Shown here piece by piece: positions 28,132 to 35,308 of a stretch of 64,000 nucleotides of DNA. The translations under genes and the position numbers were made by a program. Numbering within the stretch: the first letter of the stretch is position 1; every line of letters begins with the position of its first letter. Below the pieces are notes generated by a model. It searched no databases. It was given only the letters and a program-made list of their open reading frames with translations, and was not told the DNA's origin. Source of the DNA: Bradyrhizobium sp. CSA207 (GTDB taxonomy: Bacteria > Pseudomonadota > Alphaproteobacteria > Rhizobiales > Xanthobacteraceae); NCBI RefSeq assembly GCF_029051685.1, contig NZ_JAACFT010000022.1:62001-126000 (forward strand), read 5' to 3'.

Positions 28132-29337
28132 ATGGCCGACGACAAGCCTGAGGATGCAGGATTGGCCCCCGAGCCCGGCCGCGCCAAGCGCGCCCCGCCC
28201 ACCATCGACCTCGAGGCGACCGAAGTCTCCACCCAGCCGCAGGACGCTGCTGGCGAGCCGGAGGCTCAGCCCGCGGCTGACCACGCCGAGCCTGAACAGG
28301 CAAAATCCGAGCAGGCTGAAGCCGCGCCCGAGCGCAGCGAGGCGCAGGCCGCCATCGCGTCCACACCGGTGTCGCCCTGGGTCGTTGCGCCAATCTCCGG
28401 CGCGGTGGCGGCAGCGATCGTGATCGCGGTCGGCTGGATGCTGGGCTGGCCTGCGGTGCAGGCGCCGCCCGCCGCTCCGCAAGTGACGAGCGCGACTGTC
28501 GATGCCCTGAGCGGGCGCGTCGCAATTGTCGAAGCCAAGGCCGGCAAGCCCGCGGCCGATCCGGTGATGGTCGCGCGGATCGACGCGCTGGAAAAATCCC
28601 TTGGCGCCTTGCGCGGCGACATCGCCAATCTGCGGGCGCAGTCCGACAAGACCGCGAGCGCGTTGAACGACGTGAAATCGGCGCCGCGGGACGGGGCCAC
28701 GTCTCCCGATCTCGCCGCGCTCAACGATCGCATCACCCAGCTCGAACGCGCCGGCAAGTCCGAGCGGGCCGAGCTTGCGCAACAGGGCGAGAAGATCGCC
28801 AGCGCGAAGACGATGGATGACAAGCCGCTGCGCCATGTCGTGGCGGCAACCCTGCTCGATGTCGCCGTTCGCCATGGCGACCCCTATGCGTCGCAGCTTG
28901 CCGCGGCGCGGTCGCTTGCGGCCGATCCCGGCATGCTGAAGCCGCTCGAGGTATTTGCGTCGTCAGGCATCCCGACGCCGGTCGCTCTAAGCCGCGAACT
29001 CCTCAACATCGTGCCAAAACTGTCACCGCCGGCGGGGGCGCCAGCCAGCGGTGCCGCTCTCGTCGAGCGCCTTCAGGCCGGCGCGTCAAAGCTGGTTCGT
29101 ATCGAGCGCACCGACGGCGTCGGCAACGATCGCGGCGCCATCGTCGCGCGGGTTACGGCGGCGGCGCTCCGCAACGATTTCGTCGAGGCGCGGCGCGAGC
29201 TGAAGGCGCTGCCTGAGGCCGATCTCGCCCCGGCGCAAGCCTGGCTGGACAAGGCCAATGCGCGCGATGCCGCGCTCGCCGCGTCCCGCAAATTCGCCGA
29301 CGATGCCATGGCGGATCTCGCCAAGCCCGCTCAATAA
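28132..29337 (+). CDS. Mitofilin-like inner-membrane protein (COG4223)
   Basis: 401 residues. A disordered, acidic, Ala/Pro/Glu-rich cytoplasmic start (1-80) leads to one transmembrane helix at about 84-105 (APISGAVAAAIVIAVGWMLGW), then a coiled coil (about 125-230) and a helical C-terminal domain ending in RNDFVEARRELKALPEADLAPAQAWLDKA, similar to the mitofilin signature. Alphaproteobacterial relatives of mitochondrial Mic60 lie beside heme genes exactly like this and shape the intracytoplasmic membrane. It lies between hemD and hemY in one operon. Confidence 0.88.
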   Translation: MADDKPEDAGLAPEPGRAKRAPPTIDLEATEVSTQPQDAAGEPEAQPAADHAEPEQAKSEQAEAAPERSEAQAAIASTPVSPWVVAPISGAVAAAIVIAVGWMLGWPAVQAPPAAPQVTSATVDALSGRVAIVEAKAGKPAADPVMVARIDALEKSLGALRGDIANLRAQSDKTASALNDVKSAPRDGATSPDLAALNDRITQLERAGKSERAELAQQGEKIASAKTMDDKPLRHVVAATLLDVAVRHGDPYASQLAAARSLAADPGMLKPLEVFASSGIPTPVALSRELLNIVPKLSPPAGAPASGAALVERLQAGASKLVRIERTDGVGNDRGAIVARVTAAALRNDFVEARRELKALPEADLAPAQAWLDKANARDAALAASRKFADDAMADLAKPAQ

Positions 29338-29372
29338 GATTCGCGCAACAATCTGCGCGTATAGGGATCGCC

Positions 29373-31109
29373 ATGCTTCGCATCGTCCTGTTCCTCGTTC
29401 TGATCGCGCTGGCAGCGGCCGGCGCGGCCTGGGTTGCCGACCAGCCCGGCGATCTCGTCCTGACCGCGGGCGGTTTCCGCGCCTCAACGACGCTTCCCAG
29501 GTTCGTGTTTTTGCTTGGCCTCTTTGCCGCGGCGGTCGTGCTTGTCTGGAGCATGCTGACAATGATCTGGCGTACGCCGGGACGCCTGCGCCGCCGCCGC
29601 CACGAAAAGCGTCACGCGCGCGGTCGCCACGCCATCACCCACGGCCTGCTGGCGATCGGCCATGGCGACACCGCGCTCGCCCGCCGGCACGCGCAGGCGG
29701 CGCGGCGGCATGCGCCGAACGACCCGCTCGCGCTGCTCCTGCATGCGCAATCGGCCCAGCTCGAGGGCAATCGCGACGAGGCGCAGCGCGCCTTCCGCGC
29801 CATGGCCGAGCGCGAGGATACGCGGCTGCTCGGCCTGCGCGGCCTGTTCATCGAGGCGCAGCGCGCCGACGATGCGGTCGGCGCCGTGATGATCGCGGAG
29901 GAAGCGATCAAGCTGTCGCCGTCCCCGACCTGGGCCTCTCATGCAGTGCTCGGCTTCCGCTGCGCGCAGGGCGACTGGAGCGGCGCGCTCGGGATTCTCG
30001 ATTCGAACCTGGCCGCGGGCCTGATCGACAAGCAGGCTTATCGCCGGCAGCGCGGCGTGCTGCTCACGGCGCGTGCGCTGGAATTGGAAACCATGGACCG
30101 CGACGTCGCGCGCGAAAGCGTGATGGAGGCCGTCAAGCTCGCGCCGACGCTGGTGCCGGCTGCGGTGCTTGCCGCGAAATTCGAGAGCGAGGCGCACCAG
30201 GTGCGCCGCGCCATGAAGCTGGTCGAGGCGGCCTGGCTCGCCAATCCGCATCCCGACCTTGCCGACGCCTATGCGCATGTGAAGCTCGGCGATGCTGCGC
30301 GCCAGCGCCTGCAGCGCGTCGAGACGCTCGCGGCCAAAATCCCCGCTGACAAGCCCGGCTACGTCGAAGGCCAGCTCGCGATCGCGCGTGCCGCGATCGA
30401 TGCCTCGGAATTCGCCCGCGCGCGCGAGGCGCTCGCGCCTTATGTCAACGATCCGACCCAGCGTGTGGCCCTGCTGATGGCCGAGATCGAGCGTACCGAG
30501 CATGGCGATGGCGGCCGCGCCCGCGCCTGGACCTTGCGTGCGGTCCGCGCCCGCCACGATCCGGCCTGGACCGCGGACGGCTATGTCAGCGACCGCTGGC
30601 GCCCGGTGTCCCCGGTCACCGGCCGACTCGACGCGTTCCAGTGGCAGACGCCGGTTGCCAGCCTGCCCTCCGACAGAAGTACCATGATCGAGTCCTCAGC
30701 CTTCGAGGAAGCGATGCTCGCGGCCCCACCGCCGAAGCGAGTGACGGTCGTGAGCGAGAGCAATGTGGAACCGGTCGCAGCTGCGCCAGCGCCCGCCGAG
30801 CAGGACAATTCACCCCTGAAGGCCAAAGAGGAGACGGTGGTCACCGCCGAGCCGGCCAAACCGGCCGCCGAGCCCGCCGAATCATCGCCGCCCGCGGCAA
30901 CACCGGTGTTTCGGACCCGTGCCGATCTCGGCAAACCGGCACCCGTGCCGATCCCCGCCGTCATTCCGATCATCCGCGCTCCGGACGATCCCGGCATCGA
31001 TGACGAGGGTCCGAGCGATGAATTTACGGAACAAATCGGCACGCCCAGGGCCCATGCAACGGCCCAGGCCGGCGGCTGGCGGGGATTCTGGTCCCGCTGG
31101 GGCGCGTGA
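29373..31109 (+). CDS. hemY: HemY-type heme biosynthesis membrane protein (HemY_N and TPR)
   Basis: 578 residues. Two N-terminal membrane helices (about 3-20 and 42-62) enclose the HemY_N domain; a long TPR-like helical region (about 85-400) follows with repeated Ala-rich helix pairs such as GDTALARRHAQAARRHAPNDPLALLL. The last 180 residues are Pro/Ala/Glu-rich and probably disordered. HemY of this type is linked to heme synthesis by operon context but is not the Gram-positive oxidase of the same name. Third gene of the hemD operon; a tRNA-Thr gene follows 99 bases later. Confidence 0.9.
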   Translation: MLRIVLFLVLIALAAAGAAWVADQPGDLVLTAGGFRASTTLPRFVFLLGLFAAAVVLVWSMLTMIWRTPGRLRRRRHEKRHARGRHAITHGLLAIGHGDTALARRHAQAARRHAPNDPLALLLHAQSAQLEGNRDEAQRAFRAMAEREDTRLLGLRGLFIEAQRADDAVGAVMIAEEAIKLSPSPTWASHAVLGFRCAQGDWSGALGILDSNLAAGLIDKQAYRRQRGVLLTARALELETMDRDVARESVMEAVKLAPTLVPAAVLAAKFESEAHQVRRAMKLVEAAWLANPHPDLADAYAHVKLGDAARQRLQRVETLAAKIPADKPGYVEGQLAIARAAIDASEFARAREALAPYVNDPTQRVALLMAEIERTEHGDGGRARAWTLRAVRARHDPAWTADGYVSDRWRPVSPVTGRLDAFQWQTPVASLPSDRSTMIESSAFEEAMLAAPPPKRVTVVSESNVEPVAAAPAPAEQDNSPLKAKEETVVTAEPAKPAAEPAESSPPAATPVFRTRADLGKPAPVPIPAVIPIIRAPDDPGIDDEGPSDEFTEQIGTPRAHATAQAGGWRGFWSRWGA

Positions 31110-31134
31110 GCCGCATTTCGGGCCCCGCTTGTCC

Positions 31135-31163
31135 TTGCCAATTCGGGCCGTGCCCGATATCAG
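31135..31163 (+). promoter_or_regulatory. Possible promoter of tRNA-Thr
   Basis: TTGCCA (31135-31140), a 17-base spacer and TATCAG (31158-31163), placed about 45 bases before the tRNA. The spacing matches the tRNA-Ala promoter. Confidence 0.35.
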
Positions 31164-31208
31164 GGGCGCGCGTATCGGGGCCGGCATTGCCCAGGCCCGG
31201 CAGGGTTC

Positions 31209-31284
31209 GCCGCAATAGCTCAGTTGGTAGAGCACGTCATTCGTAATGACGGGGTCGGGGGTTCGAATCCCTCTTGCGGCACCA
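31209..31284 (+). tRNA. tRNA-Thr (anticodon CGT)
   Basis: 76 bases including an encoded CCA. Acceptor GCCGCAA pairs with TTGCGGC, D-loop CAGTTGGTAGAG, anticodon stem CGTCA/TGACG with loop TTCGTAA giving CGT (decodes ACG), T-arm GGTTCGAATCC. The stretch to its right (31285-33120) is A/T-richer, but no duplicated tRNA 3' end was found. Confidence 0.97.
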
Positions 31285-31389
31285 TTTCCCGAACATTGTC
31301 GCGAACCGAACGCCGCGACCGTCATCCCTCGACCCAGCTAGGCCAAGTCGATGCCGGAATTGGACCAGGCACAAAACGCTGTGCCTCGG

Positions 31390-31938
31390 TTATGCGGACG
31401 CCCTGGTCGTCTGTCTTGTGGGCAGCGCCTTCGCGAGCTGGTCCGAGGCATAGCCGAACAGGGCTCCGATCACCATCGAGACAATCAGCAAGACCAGCGG
31501 GTTGGCGAAGGAGGGCGAGACCAGGTTCTGCAATGGGCCGGTGGCCGGCGCGGCGGATGGCTGGTGCAGCGAGTACGCTACAAGCGCAGCGTAACCGTAG
31601 ACGTTGGCCGGCACCACGGACAGCAGATCGATCGAGGCGACGATCACCAGGAAGAACACAGTGACGCCGACGACGATCGCTGGCCAGACCGATCCTAAAC
31701 CAGGGACCGGGACGTTGACGATAATCAACAGAGCGACCCATGCGACCAGCGCACCATAGGCATTGCCGACGATCGTTTTGACGAGTGCATTGGTGTTGGC
31801 GCCGCTGTGGAAGAAGCACCCCCAGCCAATGAAGCCCGCCCACACGAGGACGAAACCGCTCAAGGGCCCAAGTGCGAGAAATGCCCAAATGCCTCCGAGA
31901 ACGGCGATACTTAATGAGAGAGCTAACACCTGCGTCAT
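31390..31938 (-). CDS. DUF1097 family membrane protein
   Basis: 182 residues from ATG 31938, which follows GGGAGGTACGCC. It is almost wholly hydrophobic, with about five or six membrane helices (for example LALSLSIAVLGGIWAFLALG, VTVFFLVIVASIDLLSVV and VLLIVSMVIGALFGYA). The pattern matches DUF1097, a family related in style to small inner-membrane proteins such as YccF or YcjF-type, of unknown function. Not part of an obvious operon; lower GC than the core genes. Confidence 0.75.
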   Translation of the reverse strand: MTQVLALSLSIAVLGGIWAFLALGPLSGFVLVWAGFIGWGCFFHSGANTNALVKTIVGNAYGALVAWVALLIIVNVPVPGLGSVWPAIVVGVTVFFLVIVASIDLLSVVPANVYGYAALVAYSLHQPSAAPATGPLQNLVSPSFANPLVLLIVSMVIGALFGYASDQLAKALPTRQTTRASA

Positions 31939-32145
31939 GGCGTACCTCCCATGTGATGTGCGTTTTAGTGGAGCGGAGCGCAGCTGCCGTGCATCGATGC
32001 TGTGCTTTCGCTCCAGTGCAAAATATAGCACGGTCCCGGTGAGCTGTTCGGGAGAATGACAAAGCGGGGCTCCAAATCTTGTCCAGAATGAGCGTCACCC
32101 GGCGACGACCAGAGATTGTTAGAGCCCGGCTGTGCTCGAATGCGA

Positions 32146-32499
32146 TTAACGGAGCCGGACGCGCCGCGCGGGCGCCTGACCAGGGACCGCCAAGTGCGGA
32201 AGCTGTAGCGTTTCGCGTGACTGGGCAGGCACCATCGCCCAACCTTCGCCGGCATCGACAATGCACGACAGACCGTCAGGCTGCGACAAGAGTATTGTCC
32301 AGCTGCCTGCCGGCGAAACGAATACCTCCACGAGATGGCCTCGGTTGGATAATCCGTGGCCAGCTTTAATCTCGCCGAGGTTGTCCTTGAGGATGGCAAT
32401 GAATTCGGACCGAGAAGCGCAGGGCCCAACGGCGCTGGCCGCGGTCGGTATGAGAGTGACAAGCAGGCTCATGGTCGCCAGGCGAATGTATCGCAACAT
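32146..32499 (-). CDS. Small secreted protein of unknown function
   Basis: 117 residues from ATG 32499, which has a strong ribosome site (AGGAGGAGG). Residues 1-22 form a Sec signal peptide (cut after ASA). The mature part carries two cysteines, in VGPCASRSEF and LSCIVDAGEGW, likely to form a disulfide, and a beta-strand segment VEVFVSPAGSWTILLSQPDG. Not recognised as a named family, though such short secreted proteins are common in Bradyrhizobium. Upstream lies a pair of 15-base direct repeats. Confidence 0.7.
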   Translation of the reverse strand: MLRYIRLATMSLLVTLIPTAASAVGPCASRSEFIAILKDNLGEIKAGHGLSNRGHLVEVFVSPAGSWTILLSQPDGLSCIVDAGEGWAMVPAQSRETLQLPHLAVPGQAPARRVRLR

Positions 32500-32925
32500 G
32501 GCGTCCTCCTCCTGGGAGGTCATGTACAACCGCTGGAGAACCAGGGATGCTTCCGCACTTCCCTTGGAGGGAAGATGGTGACCAAAGACCACAATATCAA
32601 GAGTAGATGACGATCGAAGGCCACAATATCAAGAGGAGTGGCTTGGCTGGGGTGATGATCGATGTGTGAGCAGCCGTTCGGCCCTCTTCTTGTCAACGTG
32701 TGGAAGCCGTCATTTGGTGACGTTCCCCTGCTCATCGGGCCTGGCTCACTTTTTCGGTATACGAAGACTGTCCGAGGGTGTCATCGCGAACTCACCCCAC
32801 AAATTACGTAGCAATCTCAATTGTATAGGAGTTCGTAATTTTATTCTGAATGGCGCACCAGCGTCCAAATTCATCCGATCGTCACCGACAAGCGTCCTGC
32901 CCAGGCAACCGGCTGGCATCCGCCG
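32500..32925. other. 425-bp A/T-richer gap with a direct-repeat pair
   Basis: Two exact 15-base copies of CCACAATATCAAGAG lie at 32589-32603 and 32621-32635, 32 bases apart, about three helical turns. No gene was recognised in the rest; an A/T-rich stretch near 32800-32845 could be a promoter for the small ORF to the right. Confidence 0.5.
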
Positions 32926-33117
32926 TTGGTTTCGCTTGCCCCGCTTGCTGCGGCGACGACCCCTGCCCCGTCGACGGCAACAACGACGTCCACGTCAACA
33001 TCAGCGCCGGCTCCCGCCGCGAACACCACGGCAAAGGCGGACAAGCCGAAGCACAAGCGCACCTCGACCGAGGGCCGCATCATCAGCGAGCTGCACCACC
33101 ACGGCATCTACTGGTAA
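32926..33117 (+). CDS. Small Thr/Ala/Pro-rich ORF of unknown function, start uncertain
   Basis: 63 residues from TTG 32926. The frame is open from 32839, but no ATG or GTG lies in it and no ribosome site precedes the TTG, so the gene may be truncated at its 5' end. The first half is a low-complexity Thr/Ala/Pro/Ser tract; the C-terminus has a basic KPKHKRTSTEGRIISELHHHGIYW patch that looks like a real protein end. A strong hairpin follows. Weakly supported. Confidence 0.4.
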   Translation: MVSLAPLAAATTPAPSTATTTSTSTSAPAPAANTTAKADKPKHKRTSTEGRIISELHHHGIYW

Positions 33118-33140
33118 GCGGCTGCTCTCTCCAAAAGCAA

Positions 33141-33164
33141 ATGGCCGGGCAAGAGCCCGGCCAT
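33141..33164. terminator. Perfect hairpin between convergent genes
   Basis: ATGGCCGGGC and GCCCGGCCAT form a 10-bp perfect stem around AAGA. Read on the minus strand it is followed by TTTGCTTTT, so it probably ends the deacetylase transcript. Confidence 0.75.
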
Positions 33165-33194
33165 CCGCATATGGGAAACCGATCCAGTCCGCAC

Positions 33195-34238
33195 TTACTG
33201 CGAGACCGTCTGCACCACGCTCGCGATCGGACGCGCGCTCGAGGTCGGCACCTTCAGATCCTTCAGCAGCGCCTCGTCATATTCCGGCAGCGTCTGGAAG
33301 GTCGTCTTGGCCTTCATCTGCACGATCTTGTAGCCGCCGGCCTTGAGCCGCGCCAGCAGCGTCGGCAGCGCTTCGCCGGTGTGCTTCTGGAAATCGTGCA
33401 TCAGGATGATGCCCTTGCCGAGCTTGTCGAGCCTGGTCATCACGGTCTCGACGATCTTCTCCGGCGTGGCGCCCTTCCTGAAATCGAAGGAGTCGATGTC
33501 GGTCGAGAACATCGCCACGTTGCGGGTACCGAAATAGGTCACCATCGCCGGATTGTGCTGAAGCTGCGGGAAGCGGAAGAACGGCGCCGGGTTGGTGCCG
33601 AGCGCGAACCTCACCGCGCTAAAACCCTTCTCGACCTCGTCCTTGACTTGGCTCTCGGTCATCTTCTTGCTGTTCAGGTTGACATGCGACCAGGTGTGGG
33701 TGCCGACCGTGTGGCCCTGGGCCAGCACCTGGCGCAGGATTTCCGGATGGTAGGTCGCGTGCTTGCCGACCGAGAAGAACAGCCCCTTGGTGCATTCATC
33801 CGCGAGCGCCTTCAGCACCGCGGGCGTGTTGACCGGCCACGGACCGTCGTCGAAGGTCAGCACGACCTCCTTGTCGGTGAGGAAATCAAACTGCTTGAAG
33901 TGCTCGAAGCCGAAGCCCGGGCCGCCGGTGGTGTCGATCTCGACCACCCGAGCCACGCCGAGCGCGTTTGGATTGGTGCAGGTCGACTTCTGTTGCACCG
34001 GGGCGGCCGGGGCCGGCGCCGCGGCAAGGACCGTCGGCTTACCCGCCAGCGCTGCGGTGGTCTCGACGTCATCCCTGGTGGCAAGTTTGGCCGGTGCCGG
34101 CAGAGGATCGGCGGCACGGGCGGCCGTTGTCTTGGGGGCGCCCTGTTCGGCGCGCGAGGAATAATAAAACCAACCGCCGGCGGCGATCACGACCGCCGCA
34201 ACTACACTGGCCAGCATCAGGCCCAACGCATTACGCAT
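33195..34238 (-). CDS. Polysaccharide deacetylase (NodB-homology), membrane-anchored or secreted
   Basis: 347 residues from ATG 34238. One N-terminal hydrophobic segment (about 5-26, VVAAVVIAAGGWFYYSS) serves as anchor or signal, followed by an Ala/Pro-rich linker to about 90. The catalytic domain is a carbohydrate esterase family 4 fold: TFDDGPW (metal and base Asp), HTWSHVNL (two metal His), FFRFPQ, and the LMHDFQ end motif with the second His. It should remove acetyl groups from N-acetylglucosamine in peptidoglycan or another envelope polysaccharide. Not in a nod cluster. Confidence 0.9.
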   Translation of the reverse strand: MRNALGLMLASVVAAVVIAAGGWFYYSSRAEQGAPKTTAARAADPLPAPAKLATRDDVETTAALAGKPTVLAAAPAPAAPVQQKSTCTNPNALGVARVVEIDTTGGPGFGFEHFKQFDFLTDKEVVLTFDDGPWPVNTPAVLKALADECTKGLFFSVGKHATYHPEILRQVLAQGHTVGTHTWSHVNLNSKKMTESQVKDEVEKGFSAVRFALGTNPAPFFRFPQLQHNPAMVTYFGTRNVAMFSTDIDSFDFRKGATPEKIVETVMTRLDKLGKGIILMHDFQKHTGEALPTLLARLKAGGYKIVQMKAKTTFQTLPEYDEALLKDLKVPTSSARPIASVVQTVSQ

Positions 34239-34490
34239 CGCTATTCTTTCCAATTACGCAACCAAACAAGCGGATTTTCCCGCGCGCCCAGCCATTAATG
34301 CGAAGGAACAGTTAACGTGACACCAACACGACAGCGGAAACGGAGGAATTTCAGAGGAGTGCGCCAAAGTGATCGAGGTCACATTTGGGGTGCAGCTTGT
34401 GACCGTCATCACAGTGGAAACTGTTTTGCTGGAGCATCGTAGGTCCCATCAACAACGGGCCCGCTTTGGCGGCGCCAATGGGAGCTTCAA

Positions 34491-34814
34491 ATGACCAAGT
34501 CCTTCACCGACAAGTCCTTCACCGACAAGTCCTTGACCAGCAAGATCCGTGACACCGGCCTGGCCCTCGGCTTCGCCGCCATCGTCTCGATCATCTCGAC
34601 CAGCTCGAGCTTCGCCTTCTCGTCCGAAGCGCAGCAGATGTGCACCGGCGACGCCTTCCGGCTCTGCTCGTCGGAAATCCCCAATATCCCGAAGATCACG
34701 GCGTGCATGGTGAAGCATCGTTCGGATCTGAGCGCCGGCTGCCGCGCGGTGATGGATAAGGATCTCGCCAAGGGCGCGTCGCGCAAGGTTGCTGACGCGC
34801 AGGACAGTCAGTAA
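34491..34814 (+). CDS. Small secreted protein with a four-cysteine pattern, copy 1
   Basis: 107 residues. The N-terminus starts with a threefold 5-residue repeat (KSFTD, KSFTD, KSLTS) from a 15-base tandem repeat, then a signal-type hydrophobic segment (about 20-42) ending SFAFS. The mature part has four cysteines as C-x7-C, then C-x11-C, in CTGDAFRLC and CMVKHRSDLSAGC. This is the same pattern as the protein at 34986-35198, so they are paralogues; it resembles the Cys-rich repeat of Golgi GLG1-type proteins. Function not known. Confidence 0.75.
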   Translation: MTKSFTDKSFTDKSLTSKIRDTGLALGFAAIVSIISTSSSFAFSSEAQQMCTGDAFRLCSSEIPNIPKITACMVKHRSDLSAGCRAVMDKDLAKGASRKVADAQDSQ

Positions 34815-34985
34815 CAGCGCGCAACGCATTCCTCGTCGCACTATCGAGCTCCCTCGCGATGTGCCCCGGCGTCAAGTCGGGGCCACGCGGCGGCGCAGAT
34901 GCAAGCTGTCAATAAAGCCGTTGCGGCTCTGGGATCGTCGCACTAGCTTCGCCCGCACATCTTTCCGGGTAAGAGGCATTGCGCG

Positions 34986-35198
34986 ATGGCCAGATTTTTT
35001 TTCATTGTTTCGTTGATCCTGTGCGCATCGGGCGCGGCGGCGCAGCAGCCCGGCCACGACGCCTGCGCGCGCGACGTCAGCCGCTTCTGCCGCCCGGTGA
35101 TGAACAATGGCGATCAGGCCGTGCTTGCCTGTCTGAAGCAGAACCGCACGCGGCTGAGCAAGGGTTGCGAAAAGGTGCTGACCGAGCACGGGCAGTGA
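34986..35198 (+). CDS. Small secreted protein with a four-cysteine pattern, copy 2
   Basis: 70 residues: a signal peptide (1-19, ending GAAA) and a mature domain with CARDVSRFC and CLKQNRTRLSKGC, matching the spacing in the gene 170 bases upstream. Both are probably periplasmic with two disulfides each. ATG 34986 has GGTAAGAGG upstream as a weak ribosome site. Not a recognised enzyme. Confidence 0.75.
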   Translation: MARFFFIVSLILCASGAAAQQPGHDACARDVSRFCRPVMNNGDQAVLACLKQNRTRLSKGCEKVLTEHGQ

Positions 35199-35209
35199 GA
35201 TGGAGCGTC

Positions 35210-35295
35210 GTAGCCCGGATGGAGCGCAGCGAAATCCGGGGTTCTGTCCCCGCGGCGAGATCGTCCCGGATTATGCTTCGCTCCATCCGGGCTAC
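35210..35295. repeat. GTAGCCCGGATGGAGCG inverted repeat, copy 3
   Basis: Arms GTAGCCCGGATGGAGC and GCTCCATCCGGGCTAC; lies between convergent genes like copies 1 and 2. Confidence 0.85.
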
Positions 35296-35308
35296 GGGCT
35301 GAGAAAAC

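Noticed and set aside
33195..34238. NodB chitooligosaccharide deacetylase
   Set aside because: The protein has the NodB-homology domain but also an anchor and linker, and no nod genes or nod box are present, so a cell-wall or general polysaccharide role is more likely.
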